From: Thermus sp. CCB_US3_UF1
GTDB lineage: Bacteria; Deinococcota; Deinococci; Deinococcales; Thermaceae
Length of the DNA: 64,000 nt
Direction of reading: 5' to 3'
Assembly (NCBI RefSeq): GCF_000236585.1
Contig: NC_017278.1
Location: forward strand, 1,240,001-1,304,000
Shown here: positions 16,987 to 26,975 of the stretch, one piece after another
Layout of the letters: every line of letters begins with the position of its first letter
How positions within the stretch are numbered: position 1 is the stretch's first letter
Made by a program: the position numbers and the translations under genes
Notes under the pieces: model-generated
Told to the model about the DNA's origin: nothing
What the model saw: the letters and a program-made list of their open reading frames with translations, nothing else
The model's database searches: none

Positions 16987-17531
16987 GCCCTTGGGAACGC
17001 CTCTTCATTGAGGAAGTCCTCTCCGAGCCCGTGCGGGTGGTGCGGGAACGGGTGCGCACCCACACGGGCAAGGAGATCACCTACATCTACCGCCCCGGGC
17101 CCGTGGCGGCCAGCTTCGTCCTCCCCATCACCCCCAGGGCCACCGCCCTCCTGGTCCGCCAGTACCGCCACCCCACGGGCAAGTTCCTCTTGGAGATCCC
17201 CGCGGGCAAGGTGGACCCCGGGGAAACCCCGGAGGAGGCCGCCCGGCGGGAACTCCTGGAGGAGGTGGGGGCCAGGGCCGCCGAGGTCCTCCCCTTACCC
17301 CCCTTCCACCCCCAGCCCTCCTTCACCGCCGTGGTCTTCCACCCCTTTTTGGCCCTGGGGGCCGAGGTGGTGGCCAAGCCCGCCCTGGAGGACGGGGAGC
17401 TTTTGGAAACCCTGGAGCTCCCCCTCGTGGAGCTCTACGCTCTCTTGGAAAGGGGCCAGGTGGAGGACGCCTCCACCGCCCTAACCCTCTTCTACGCCCG
17501 GCCCCACCTGCGGGAGCGGGGCCTCCTCTAA
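16983..17531 (+). CDS. NUDIX hydrolase (ADP-ribose pyrophosphatase-like)
   Basis: A 182-residue NUDIX protein. The complete Nudix box GKVDPGETPEEAARRELLEEVGA spans about residues 75-97 (GX5EX7REUXEEXGU), preceded by LLVRQYRHPTGKFLLEIPAG, the pattern of ADP-ribose pyrophosphatases that produce AMP and ribose 5-phosphate. Length is normal. Cotranscribed with yqeY. Substrate is inferred by family; other nucleoside diphosphate derivatives are possible. Confidence 0.9.
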   Translation: MSPWERLFIEEVLSEPVRVVRERVRTHTGKEITYIYRPGPVAASFVLPITPRATALLVRQYRHPTGKFLLEIPAGKVDPGETPEEAARRELLEEVGARAAEVLPLPPFHPQPSFTAVVFHPFLALGAEVVAKPALEDGELLETLELPLVELYALLERGQVEDASTALTLFYARPHLRERGLL

Positions 17532-17567
17532 CGCAACTCCCTGCAGGAAAGCGCATAAAGTAGGCCT

Positions 17568-17595
17568 GGGAAAGGCTTTCCCGGACTGGTAGACT
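17568..17595 (+). promoter_or_regulatory. Palindrome and -10 box upstream of the aminotransferase gene
   Basis: GGGAAAG-G-CTTTCCC (17568-17582) is a perfect 15-nt palindrome, 7 nt upstream of TAGACT (17590-17595), which lies 8 nt before the aminotransferase ATG. The palindrome sits where a -35 box would be, so it may be an operator. Confidence 0.35.
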
Positions 17596-17603
17596 GGCCG
17601 CGT

Positions 17604-18900
<1,297 letters not shown>

Positions 18901-18902
<2 letters not shown>

Positions 18903-18934
18903 GGAGGAGGCCGGGTGTTTCCGGCCTCCTCCTT
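18901..18934. terminator. Bidirectional hairpin between convergent operons
   Basis: A perfect 14-bp stem AAGGAGGAGGCCGG / CCGGCCTCCTCCTT with a 6-nt GTGTTT loop, starting in the aminotransferase stop codon. There is no long T-run on either side, so it may act by structure alone or protect transcript ends. It separates the aminotransferase from the oppositely oriented BMP gene. Confidence 0.65.
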
Positions 18935-18944
18935 GGCCCTAAGC

Positions 18945-20084
18945 CTACTTGGGCTCCCCCGGCCAGTCCCCCACCACCCCGGGGGCGGCCCACTCCAGGG
19001 TGAGGAGCTCCTGCAGGGTGGCCTTCCGCCCGGCCGGCACCCGCACCACCCCGTTCCGGTCGCGAATGGGGCCGGTGAAGGGGTCAAAGGTGGGCTTGGG
19101 GCTTTGCATGTCCTTGAGGAGGGCCAGGATGCGGTCGTAGACGGAAACCTTCTTCCCGTCCACGGTCATCTGGGCCTTCTGCAAGAGGGAAACATGCTTG
19201 GGGTTGATGGGCACGCCGTAGTCCGCTCCCATCTCCACCGCCTTCTGCTGCAGGAGCCAGAAGTAGTCCACGTTCTGCAGGTTCTTGGCGGTGTAGACCC
19301 CTTCCTTCACCTTTTTGAGGAAGTCAATGTAGATGACATCCCAGTGGACGATCTGCCCCGAGACCACGTGGTCGGGGGCGAACTTGAGCATGGGGGTGTA
19401 GTGGCCGAAGGAATAAGCCCCCTTCTTGGCAGCGGCCTGGATGACCGTGGGGGTATCCTCGGTGAAGGCGAAGACATCGGCCCCCTGGGCCAGAAGGGCC
19501 TCCGTGGCCTCCCGGGCCTTGGCCGGGTCGTACCAGGCGTTGATCCAGCGCACCAGGACCTGGGCCTTGGGGTTCACCGCCCGCACCCCCAGGGCGAAGG
19601 CGTTGATGTGCCGCTTCACCTCGGGGATGGGGAAGGCGGCCACGTAGCCCACCTTGCCGCTTTTGCTGAGGGCGCCGGCGGCCAGGCCGTTCAGGTAGTA
19701 GACCTGATAGAAGTCGGCCATGTAGGTGGCCACGTTGGGGGCCCGCTTGATGCCGGTGGCGTGGGCGAAGAGGACGTTGGGGTACTTCTTGGCCCCCTCG
19801 AGGACCGCCTCCATGTAGCCGAAGCTGGTGGCGAAGATCACCTGGCACCCTTCCCGCACAAAGCGGTCAATGGTGGGCAAGGCCTGGGCCTCGGGCACGC
19901 TTTCCACGTAGCGGGTTTCCAGCCAGGGAAGGGCGGCCTCCGCCTTCTTCCGCCCCAGGTCGTGGGCGTAGGTCCAGCCGGCATCCCCGATGGGCCCCAC
20001 GTAGATGAAGCAGGCCTTCAGCTTCTCCCCTTGCCCCAGGGCCAACCCCAGGACCAGTACCAGTAGCCCCAAGAGTCTTTTCAT
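18945..20084 (-). CDS. BMP-family ABC substrate-binding protein (nucleoside type)
   Basis: A 379-residue exported protein of the Bmp/Med/PnrA family. The signal peptide (MKRLLGLLVLVLGLALGQG) has no lipobox Cys. CFIYVGPIGDAGWTYAHDLG, DRFVREGCQVIFATSFGYME and KVGYVAAFPIPEVKRHINAFALG are family landmarks of purine nucleoside or purine binding proteins. It is the last gene of the operon, after the ATPase and two permeases, with 3 nt to the upstream permease stop. Likely captures a nucleoside or nucleobase outside the inner membrane. Confidence 0.9.
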   Translation of the reverse strand: MKRLLGLLVLVLGLALGQGEKLKACFIYVGPIGDAGWTYAHDLGRKKAEAALPWLETRYVESVPEAQALPTIDRFVREGCQVIFATSFGYMEAVLEGAKKYPNVLFAHATGIKRAPNVATYMADFYQVYYLNGLAAGALSKSGKVGYVAAFPIPEVKRHINAFALGVRAVNPKAQVLVRWINAWYDPAKAREATEALLAQGADVFAFTEDTPTVIQAAAKKGAYSFGHYTPMLKFAPDHVVSGQIVHWDVIYIDFLKKVKEGVYTAKNLQNVDYFWLLQQKAVEMGADYGVPINPKHVSLLQKAQMTVDGKKVSVYDRILALLKDMQSPKPTFDPFTGPIRDRNGVVRVPAGRKATLQELLTLEWAAPGVVGDWPGEPK

Positions 20085-20087
20085 GCG

Positions 20088-20921
20088 CTACCTCCCCCGC
20101 TCAAAGGGCACGCCCAGGGCCCGAGGGGCCCGGGCGCGGCCCGAGAGGGCCAGGACCAGGATAACCAAGAGGTAAGGCATGGCGGCAAAGGCCTCGGACG
20201 GTATAGGTACACTGCCCTGGAGGCGGAACTGGAGGAAGAAGAGCAGGCCGAAGAGGTAGGCCCCAAAGGGGGCCCGCAAGGGCTGCCAAGCGGCCAGGAT
20301 CACCAGGGCCACGGCCACCCAGCCGAGGCCCGCGGTCATGCCGTCCGTCCAGGAGGGGCGGTAGGCCAGGGAAAGGTAAGCCCCGGCCAGGCCGATCAGC
20401 CCACCCCCCAGGGCCAGGGCCCCGTAGCGCACCCCCTCCACACTTACGCCGAAGAGGTCCGCCGCCTTGGGGTTTTCCCCCACGCTCCGCAGGTAGAGGC
20501 CAAAGCGGCTGCCATAGAGGAGGAAGTGGAGGAGGAGGGCCAGGAAAAAGGCCGCCAGGGCCATCCCCCCCTCGGGGAGGGGGGCCTCGAGGGGCAGGCC
20601 TTCATAGCGCTTGCCCAAAAGCCCCGAGGCCCCAAGGCCCAAGGCGGAAAGGGCGAGCCCCGCCACAAACTGGTTGGCCCGGAGGGATACGGCGAACACC
20701 CCCAGGACCAGGCTCAGGAGAACCCCGGTTCCCACCCCGGCCAAGACCCCAGGCCCTGGGCCTGCCTTTAGGGCCGTGGCGAAGGCGGCCAGGGCGCTTA
20801 GGGCCATGATCCCCTCCACCCCCAGGTTCACCACCCCGCTCCGCTCGGCCAGAAGGGCCCCCAAAGCGGCCAGGAGGATGGGGGTGCCGAAAAGGACCGC
20901 GCGCAACAACGCCTCTTCCAT
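20088..20921 (-). CDS. ABC permease of BMP/nucleoside importer (NupQ-like)
   Basis: A 277-residue BPD_transp_2-family permease with about eight hydrophobic segments and the RSGVVNLGVEGIMAL motif near residue 30 that marks nucleoside/sugar permeases of this class, followed by RSVGENPKAADLFGVSVEGV. Overlaps the upstream permease stop by one base. Forms the membrane channel with the 20921-21970 permease. Confidence 0.9.
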   Translation of the reverse strand: MEEALLRAVLFGTPILLAALGALLAERSGVVNLGVEGIMALSALAAFATALKAGPGPGVLAGVGTGVLLSLVLGVFAVSLRANQFVAGLALSALGLGASGLLGKRYEGLPLEAPLPEGGMALAAFFLALLLHFLLYGSRFGLYLRSVGENPKAADLFGVSVEGVRYGALALGGGLIGLAGAYLSLAYRPSWTDGMTAGLGWVAVALVILAAWQPLRAPFGAYLFGLLFFLQFRLQGSVPIPSEAFAAMPYLLVILVLALSGRARAPRALGVPFERGR

Positions 20922-21970
20922 CAGCGCCTCCAGATCAGCCTATGCCGGCTCCAAGCCTCGGCCCCGATGAGGGCCAAAAGGAGAAGGCCCGCCACCACGT
21001 CCACCACCCGGAAGGGCATGGAAAGGGCCATCTTCAAGGCATCCCCCCCCGCCAGGATGAGGCCCAAGAGGGGAGCAGTAACCAGGACCAGGAGGGGCCT
21101 ACCCCGGGCCAGCCAGGCCACCAGGATGGCGGTGAAGCCGTAGCCCAGGGAGATCTGGGCAGGCTCCAAAAGCCTCAGGTGGATCCCCGCCACCTCCCCC
21201 ACCCCGGCGAGCCCCGAGAGGAAGCCCGAGAGGAGGGCGGCCAGGGCCAGAAGGGGCCCCCCCCGCAGGCCCAGGTAACGGGCCGCCTGGGGGTTTTCCC
21301 CCAGGACCCGCCAGGCGAAGCCCAAAGGGGTACGGAAGAGGAGCAGCTGGAGGGCCAAGGCGGCCAGCACCCCCAGGAGGAGGGTGGGCCAGTGGACCAG
21401 GGTATCCCCAAGCCTGGGGAGCTGGGCCTCCTGGGGGAAGCGGTCGGTGTAGAGGAAGCCGAAGACGAACTGCCCCTTCCAAGGCCCCGCCACCAGGTAG
21501 ACCACCAGGTAGTAGGCCAGGTAGTTCTGCATCAGGGTGGTGAGGATCTCGCTGGCGCCAAAGCGCACCCGCAGCCAGGCCGCCAGGCCCACCCAAAGGG
21601 CCCCCAGGCCCCCGCCCAGGAGGAACATGAGGGGAAGGGTCCAGGGCCCAGGGGGGAGGAAGAGGGCCACGTAGGCCGCCCCCACCGCCCCCAGAAGGAG
21701 CTGCCCCTCCGCCCCGATGTTGAAGAAGCCCACCCGGAAGGCCAGGGCCAGCCCCGCCCCGATGAGAAGCAGGGGGATGGCCCGCCGCCCCACCTCGGCC
21801 AGGCCCAAGGGGTCGGTCAAGGGGGAAAGGAGGAGGCCATAGGCCCGCCAGGGGGACACGCCGTAGGCCAGGAAGACCAGGCCCAAGGCGGCCAGGGCCA
21901 GGAGGAGGAAGGCGGCGTAGGCCAAGGCCACCTTGCGGGGGGTGGGGCTGGGGTCCAGTTCCCACCTCAT
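20921..21970 (-). CDS. ABC permease of BMP/nucleoside importer (NupP-like)
   Basis: A 349-residue permease of the same BPD_transp_2 family. An N-terminal extension with a first helix at about residues 15-40 is followed by the VGFFNIGAEGQLLLGAVG motif (about residue 90), WRVLGENPQAARYLGLRGG and further helices. Overlaps the ATPase gene as ATGA and the next permease by one base, consistent with fixed stoichiometry. Confidence 0.9.
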   Translation of the reverse strand: MRWELDPSPTPRKVALAYAAFLLLALAALGLVFLAYGVSPWRAYGLLLSPLTDPLGLAEVGRRAIPLLLIGAGLALAFRVGFFNIGAEGQLLLGAVGAAYVALFLPPGPWTLPLMFLLGGGLGALWVGLAAWLRVRFGASEILTTLMQNYLAYYLVVYLVAGPWKGQFVFGFLYTDRFPQEAQLPRLGDTLVHWPTLLLGVLAALALQLLLFRTPLGFAWRVLGENPQAARYLGLRGGPLLALAALLSGFLSGLAGVGEVAGIHLRLLEPAQISLGYGFTAILVAWLARGRPLLVLVTAPLLGLILAGGDALKMALSMPFRVVDVVAGLLLLALIGAEAWSRHRLIWRR

Positions 21971-23436
21971 GCCCGCCCCTCCGTCATCATCCGCCCCAGG
22001 CGCTCCCGGTCCGCCTCCTCCCGGGGGATGGGCCCCACCAGGCGGCCATGGTACAGGGCGGCCACGCGGTGGGAAAGGGAAAGGATTTCGTCCAGGTCCT
22101 CGCTCACCAGGAGAACCGCTGCGCCTTGGCGCACTAGGTCCAGGATGCGCCCGTGCACCTCCTCCGCCGCCCCCACGTCCACCCCGTAGGTGGGGTGCAT
22201 GGCCAAGAGGAGCTTGGGCTTATGGCGCAACTCCCGAGCCAGGATCACCTTCTGCACGTTCCCCCCGGAGAGGAAGCGCACCGGGGTCTTAGGGGAAGGG
22301 GTCTTGATCCCGTACTGGGCGATGAGGCGTTCGGCGTCCTGTTCCATGGCCCGGTAGTCCAGAAGCCCCCGGCGGGCGTAGGCCGGGTAGGTGCGGAGGG
22401 CCAGGTTTTCCGCCACGCTCATCCCCCCCACCACGCCCGCGGCCCGCTCCTCGGGGATGTGGGCCACGCCCAAGGGGTAAAGCCGGGCGGGATCCCTGGG
22501 AAGGGGCTCGCCCAGGTAGCGGACCTCCCCCCGGTAGGGCCTCTGCCCCGCCAGGGCCTCCAGGAGCTCCGTCTGCCCGCTTCCCGCCACCCCGGCGATG
22601 CCCAAAACCTCCCCGGCCCGCAGGGTGAAGCTCACCCCCTGCACGGGGAAGCCGTGCCGGGGGACCAGGAGGTTTTGCACCTCCAGGACCACCTCCTCCC
22701 GGGGCGGGGGTACCCGGGCGGGAGGGGCCACGCTCCGGCCCACCATGAGCCGGACCAGGAGGTCCCTGTCCGCCTCCTCCCGGGGCACCTCCCCCACCTT
22801 CTCCCCCGCCCGGAGGACGGCGATGCGGTCGGCGATGGACAAGACCTCCTCCAGCTTGTGGCTGATGAAGATGACCGCGAGGCCCAAGGCCTTCAGGCGG
22901 CGCACCTCCTGGAAGAGGTCCTCGGCCTCCTTGGGGGTGAGGACGCTGGTGGGCTCGTCCAGGATGAGGACCTTGGGACGGGAGAGGAGGGCCCGCAGGA
23001 GCTCCACCCGTTGCTTCTCCCCGGCGGAAAGCCGGGCTATGGGGGCCTCGAGGTCCACCTTCAGGGGATGGTCCTGAAGGAGCCCCTTGAGGCGCTCCAA
23101 GAGGCGGGGGCGGGAGAAAAAGGGGGGAAGGTCCAGGCCCAGGGCCAGGTTCTCCGCCACGGTGTGGGCCTGGATGAGCTCGGGGTGCTGGGGCACCAAG
23201 GCGATGCCCAGGCGCTGCGCCTCCCGCGGGGAAGGGATGCGCACCTCCTGGCCCTCCAGGAGGATCCGCCCCTCGTCGGGGGCATAAAGGCCGTACAGGA
23301 GGCTCACCAGGGTGGTCTTCCCCGCCCCGTTCTCCCCCAACAGGGCCAGGACCTCCCCCCGGCCCACCTCCAAGGTGATCCCGCGGTTGGCCACCACGGG
23401 CCCAAAGCGCTTGGTGATCCCTTCCAGTCGCAGCAT
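21967..23436 (-). CDS. ABC importer ATPase with two nucleotide-binding domains (NupO-like)
   Basis: A 489-residue tandem ATPase. Domain 1 has Walker A GENGAGKTT, signature LSAGEKQRVELLRAL and Walker B VLILDEPTSVLTP. Domain 2 has the degenerate Walker A GVAGSGQTE, signature LSGGNVQKVILAREL and a Walker B region LLLAMHPTYGVDVGA. Degeneracy of the second site is normal in the RbsA/NupO group. First gene of the operon; the order ATPase-permease-permease-binding protein is the reverse of the usual one. Divergent from the amidotransferase-like gene. Confidence 0.93.
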   Translation of the reverse strand: MLRLEGITKRFGPVVANRGITLEVGRGEVLALLGENGAGKTTLVSLLYGLYAPDEGRILLEGQEVRIPSPREAQRLGIALVPQHPELIQAHTVAENLALGLDLPPFFSRPRLLERLKGLLQDHPLKVDLEAPIARLSAGEKQRVELLRALLSRPKVLILDEPTSVLTPKEAEDLFQEVRRLKALGLAVIFISHKLEEVLSIADRIAVLRAGEKVGEVPREEADRDLLVRLMVGRSVAPPARVPPPREEVVLEVQNLLVPRHGFPVQGVSFTLRAGEVLGIAGVAGSGQTELLEALAGQRPYRGEVRYLGEPLPRDPARLYPLGVAHIPEERAAGVVGGMSVAENLALRTYPAYARRGLLDYRAMEQDAERLIAQYGIKTPSPKTPVRFLSGGNVQKVILARELRHKPKLLLAMHPTYGVDVGAAEEVHGRILDLVRQGAAVLLVSEDLDEILSLSHRVAALYHGRLVGPIPREEADRERLGRMMTEGRA

Positions 23437-23493
23437 GGGACGGGCCCAGGGCCCGGCCTAGAGGATACCACGGGGGAAAAGCCCCCAAGGGAT

Positions 23494-23499
23494 TAGGAT
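23494..23499 (+). promoter_or_regulatory. -10-like box, leaderless type
   Basis: TAGGAT lies 6 nt before the ATG at 23506 with no Shine-Dalgarno between, so the message probably starts at or near the start codon. Confidence 0.35.
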
Positions 23500-23505
23500 G
23501 GCCCC

Positions 23506-24201
23506 ATGCGCCTCATCGGGATCGCCACCCAGTACCGCGCCGGGGAAGGGCCCATGGCCAGGAGGTTCTTGGGCCTTCTGGAGCCCTACCTGGAGGCCCT
23601 GCGCAGCCAAGGCCTGGCCTATGTCCTGCTGCCGCCCCAGCCCCAGGAGGCCCTGGAGCGCATCCTCCCCCATCTGGACGGCCTTCTCCTCCCAGGGGGT
23701 GGGGACGTAGACCCCGCCCTCTACGGGGAAGAGCCCCATCCCCGCCTGGGGGAGGTGAGCCCGGAGCGGGACGCCCACGAGGTCTTCCTGGCCCGCCACG
23801 CCGCGGAAAGGGGCCTTCCCACCCTGGGGGTCTGCCGCGGGGTGCAGGTGATGAACGTGGCCCTGGGGGGGACGCTTTACCAGGACCTCGAGGCCCAAGG
23901 CCTGGGAAGGGTGCAGCACCACCAGAAAAGCCCCCCTCCAGCCCTGGGCCACGGGGTACGCTTGGTGGGGGAAAGTCCCCTAAGGGGCCTTTTTCCCGAG
24001 CGGTTTCGCGTGAACTCCTACCATCACCAGGGCCTCAAGGCCTTGGGCCGGGGCCTGCGCCCCGCGGCCCTGGCCCCCGACGGGCTGGTGGAGGCGGTGG
24101 TCCTGGAAGGCCACCCCCTCTTCCTGGGGGTGCAGTGGCACCCGGAACTCCTACCGGAGCAATGGCCCCTTTTCGGCCTCCTCCAGGCCCCCCACGGCTA
24201 A
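23506..24201 (+). CDS. Class I glutamine amidotransferase-like gamma-Glu hydrolase (PuuD type)
   Basis: A 231-residue peptidase C26 family protein. The nucleophile is in TLGVCRGVQVMNVALGG (Cys ~107), and the His/Glu of the triad are in LGVQWHPELL near residue 210. LLLPGGGDVDPALYGE is the typical oxyanion-side loop. PuuD cleaves gamma-glutamyl-GABA; other family members hydrolyse related gamma-glutamyl amides. Stand-alone here, so the substrate is open. It lies divergent from the nucleoside importer. Confidence 0.88.
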   Translation: MRLIGIATQYRAGEGPMARRFLGLLEPYLEALRSQGLAYVLLPPQPQEALERILPHLDGLLLPGGGDVDPALYGEEPHPRLGEVSPERDAHEVFLARHAAERGLPTLGVCRGVQVMNVALGGTLYQDLEAQGLGRVQHHQKSPPPALGHGVRLVGESPLRGLFPERFRVNSYHHQGLKALGRGLRPAALAPDGLVEAVVLEGHPLFLGVQWHPELLPEQWPLFGLLQAPHG

Positions 24202-24240
24202 CCCGATCCCGGTAGGCTGGAAGGGCCAAGGGAGGTCAAG

Positions 24241-24711
24241 ATGCGGGAGATGCTGCAAAAACGGTTCCCCGACCTGGTGGTGCTCTTCGTGGTCCTGGGG
24301 TGCTTCGCCACCCTGGCCGAGCTCCTCCTCATGGGGCACACGGAGGGCATCCAGCTCCTCGCCCCGGTGGCCGCCAGTCTAGGGGCCATGGCCGCAGGTC
24401 TTGGGCTCCTCCTTCCCCTGAGCGAGCCCCTGGCCGTGGGCGTGCTCCTCCTGGTCAGCTTGGCGGGCCTAGTGGGCACGGCGGAGCATTGGGCCGAAAG
24501 CCTCGCGTCCCGCCCGGCCATGGTCCAGCTGGTGGACCAGGAGGGGGAAGCCTACCCCGCCCTGCCCCAAGGGGAAGGGGCCACCCAGGAAGGAGGTAAA
24601 GGAAGCGGCCAGGAAGGGGGCGAGGCCACGCCTCCCCCCTTGGCCCCCCTAAGCCTCTCGGGCCTGGGGTTCCTGGGGGCCCTGGCCCTTCTGGCCTGCA
24701 GACCCTCCTAG
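24241..24711 (+). CDS. Small membrane protein of unknown function
   Basis: Not recognised. 156 residues with three N-terminal membrane helices (about residues 12-34, 39-59 and 62-81), an acidic Gly/Gln/Glu-rich linker (about 98-128) and a final hydrophobic segment (about 137-153). The N-terminal basic start MREMLQKRFPD suggests a cytoplasmic N-terminus. GGGAGGT precedes ATG 24241. Stops convergently with the LysA-family gene through a shared CTAG. No domain suggests a function. Confidence 0.7.
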   Translation: MREMLQKRFPDLVVLFVVLGCFATLAELLLMGHTEGIQLLAPVAASLGAMAAGLGLLLPLSEPLAVGVLLLVSLAGLVGTAEHWAESLASRPAMVQLVDQEGEAYPALPQGEGATQEGGKGSGQEGGEATPPPLAPLSLSGLGFLGALALLACRPS

Positions 24712-25862
24712 CCCTCCTCGAGGTCCCAAAGCCGCTCCAAGGGCTCCCGCGCCCGCAACACCTCCCAGCCTTCCCCGGTCCAGAGGAGTTCCAGGGGCCT
24801 CGGCGTGTCCAGGTAGTTCAAGGCCATGCTCCCCCCATAAGCCCCCGCGTGCAGGATGGCCAGGGCCTCCCCTTCCCGGGGCAAGGGCAGCCGCACCCCC
24901 CGGGCCAGGACGTCCCCCGCCTCGCAGGCCGGCCCCGCCAGGTCCACCTCCACCTCCTCCCCTCCCTCGTAGAGGGGGAGGACCGGGTGCCGAGCCCCGT
25001 AGAGGGCAGGCCGCAGGAGGCTGGTCATGCCGGCATCCAGGAGGAGGTAGGGCCGGCGGGTCCGCTTCCACCCCACCACCCGGGCCACCAGCACCCCGGC
25101 TTCGGCCACCAGGTACCGGCCCGGCTCCAACCAGACCTGGGCCCCGTACCGCCCTGCCAGGGCTTGCATGGGCTCCGCCAGGGCCTCCAGGTCCAGGTCC
25201 AGGCCAAACCCGCCCCCCAGGTCCAAAACCGCCACCGGGCCCACCGCGGGGAAGAGGTCGTGCAAAACCCGGTAGCCCTGAAGGAAGTCCTCGGGGGCCT
25301 CGAGGGCCGAGCCTAGGTGGAGGTGGAGGCCCAGGAAGGACAAACCTGCCCCAAGAACCTCCCGCACCAGCCGGGGCACGTCCTCCGGCAAAACGCCGAA
25401 CTGGCTCTCCCCCCGTCCGGTGGCCAGGTGGCCATGGGTGCGCACGGGAAGGTCGGGGTTGACCCGGAGAAGGACCCGGGCCCCAGGCAGGGCCTTGGCC
25501 ACCCGTCCCAGCTCTCCCTCGGAGTCCAAGACCACCACGGGAGGGGCTCCCTCGAGGGCGTGAAGCGCCTCCCAGGTCTTCACGGGGCCGTTCCAAACCA
25601 CCCTTTCCGGGGGAAAACCCGCCCGGTAAGCCCGGAGCACCTCCCCCAAGGACACCGCCTCCGCCCCAAAGCCCAAGGCCACAAGGCGCCGCAAAAGCCC
25701 CAGCCGGGGGTTGGCCTTGAGGGCGTAAAAGAGGCGGGCAAAGGGAAAGGCCCTTTGGAGGCGCTGGGCCTGGCGCTGGATCCGGCTCCAGTCGTAGGCG
25801 TAAAAGGGGGTGGGGTAGCGGGCCAAGGCCTCCCGCAAGGCCATCAAGAAGGGTGTATCCAC
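24708..25862 (-). CDS. lysA: LysA-family PLP decarboxylase (diaminopimelate decarboxylase-like)
   Basis: A 384-residue fold-type III (alanine-racemase-like) decarboxylase. The Schiff-base Lys is in FYALKANPRLG (about residue 49), with HLHLGS, VLDLGGGFG (phosphate binding), VWLEPGRYLVAEAG, GPACEAGDVLA (nucleophilic Cys loop) and GAYGGSMALNYLDTPRP. These match DAP decarboxylase well. Thermus is known for making lysine via alpha-aminoadipate and for ornithine in its peptidoglycan, so the true substrate may differ. GTG 25862 follows TAATCT by 6 nt; ATG 25844 is an alternative start. Confidence 0.85.
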   Translation of the reverse strand: MDTPFLMALREALARYPTPFYAYDWSRIQRQAQRLQRAFPFARLFYALKANPRLGLLRRLVALGFGAEAVSLGEVLRAYRAGFPPERVVWNGPVKTWEALHALEGAPPVVVLDSEGELGRVAKALPGARVLLRVNPDLPVRTHGHLATGRGESQFGVLPEDVPRLVREVLGAGLSFLGLHLHLGSALEAPEDFLQGYRVLHDLFPAVGPVAVLDLGGGFGLDLDLEALAEPMQALAGRYGAQVWLEPGRYLVAEAGVLVARVVGWKRTRRPYLLLDAGMTSLLRPALYGARHPVLPLYEGGEEVEVDLAGPACEAGDVLARGVRLPLPREGEALAILHAGAYGGSMALNYLDTPRPLELLWTGEGWEVLRAREPLERLWDLEEG

Positions 25863-25898
25863 CCTTCTAGATTAAGGGCCTAAGCTAAACCTGGAGCC

Positions 25899-26975
25899 AT
25901 GGACCAGGTCCTGACAGGACGCATCCTCGGCCCAGGGGGCTGGGTGCAGGGCCGGGTGTGGTTCACCCACCGTATCGAGGCCCTGGAGGAAGCCCCCGTG
26001 GAAGGCCCCTACATCCTCCCGGGCTTTTTGGACCTCCACGTCCACGGCGGGGGAGGGTTTGAGGTCATGGCCGGCCCCGAGGGGGTGGAGGGCACCCTGC
26101 GCTTCCACCTCCGCCACGGCACCACCGGCCTCCTGGCCACCACCCTCACCGCACCCCTCCCCGAGCTGGAACGGGCCCTGAAGGGCATCGCCCAGGCCAT
26201 GGCCGGCCCCTGGGGGGAGGCCCTCCTCGGGGTCCACCTGGAAGGCCCCTTCCTCTCCCCAGAGCGCCTCGGGGCCCAGCCCCCCTTCCCCCTCCCCCCG
26301 GACCCCGGGGTGGCCCAGGCCCTCCTGGCCTTGGCCCCGGTGCGGGTCCTCACCCTGGCCCCCGAGCTTCCCGGGGCCCTGGGGCTGGTGCGCCTCCTGG
26401 CCCAAAGGGGGGTGCGGGTCCAGCTGGGCCACACGGGGGCGGGCTACGTTGAGGCCCTGGCCGCCCTGGAGGCCGGGGCCTCGGGCTTCACCCACCTCTA
26501 CAACGCCATGACCCCCCTGCACCACCGGGAGCCCGGGACCGTGGGCCTGGCCCTGGAGCGGGGGAGGTGGGCCGAGCTGATCCCCGACGGGCTCCATGTG
26601 CACCCTGCGGCCCTGCGCCTGGCCCTCAAGGCCATCCCCGGCCTTTACTTCGTCAGCGACGCCGTGGCCGCGGCGGGGATGCCCGACGGGCCCTACCCCC
26701 TGGGGGCCCACCGGGTGGAGAAGCGGGGGGAGGGGGTGTGGCTGGGGGAGGGCCTGGCGGGGAGCACCCTCACCCTGGACCGGGCCCTGAGGAACCTGGT
26801 GGCCTGGGGGGTACCCCTGGAGGAGGCGGCCAGGCGGCTTTCGGCCCTCCCTGCCCGGTACCTGGGCCTTGCGGACCGGGGGGAGATCGCTCCCGGCAAG
26901 CGGGCCGACCTGGTGGTGCTGGACGAGGGGCTCAGGGTCCAGGCCGTCTACCTAGGGGGGAGGCGGGTGGCCTAG
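25899..26975 (+). CDS. nagA: N-acetylglucosamine-6-phosphate deacetylase
   Basis: A 358-residue amidohydrolase-superfamily enzyme. DLHVHGGGG (metal site start, about residue 46), HLEGPFLSPE (metal Glu), QLGHTGAG, THLYNAMTPLHHREPG, LIPDGLHVHP and the catalytic Asp in YFVSDAVAAAG are all in order. It converts GlcNAc-6-P to GlcN-6-P and acetate in amino-sugar and murein recycling. Slightly short for the family (~380) but complete. Convergent stop overlaps the DppC-like gene via CTAG. Divergent from lysA over 36 nt. Confidence 0.93.
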   Translation: MDQVLTGRILGPGGWVQGRVWFTHRIEALEEAPVEGPYILPGFLDLHVHGGGGFEVMAGPEGVEGTLRFHLRHGTTGLLATTLTAPLPELERALKGIAQAMAGPWGEALLGVHLEGPFLSPERLGAQPPFPLPPDPGVAQALLALAPVRVLTLAPELPGALGLVRLLAQRGVRVQLGHTGAGYVEALAALEAGASGFTHLYNAMTPLHHREPGTVGLALERGRWAELIPDGLHVHPAALRLALKAIPGLYFVSDAVAAAGMPDGPYPLGAHRVEKRGEGVWLGEGLAGSTLTLDRALRNLVAWGVPLEEAARRLSALPARYLGLADRGEIAPGKRADLVVLDEGLRVQAVYLGGRRVA

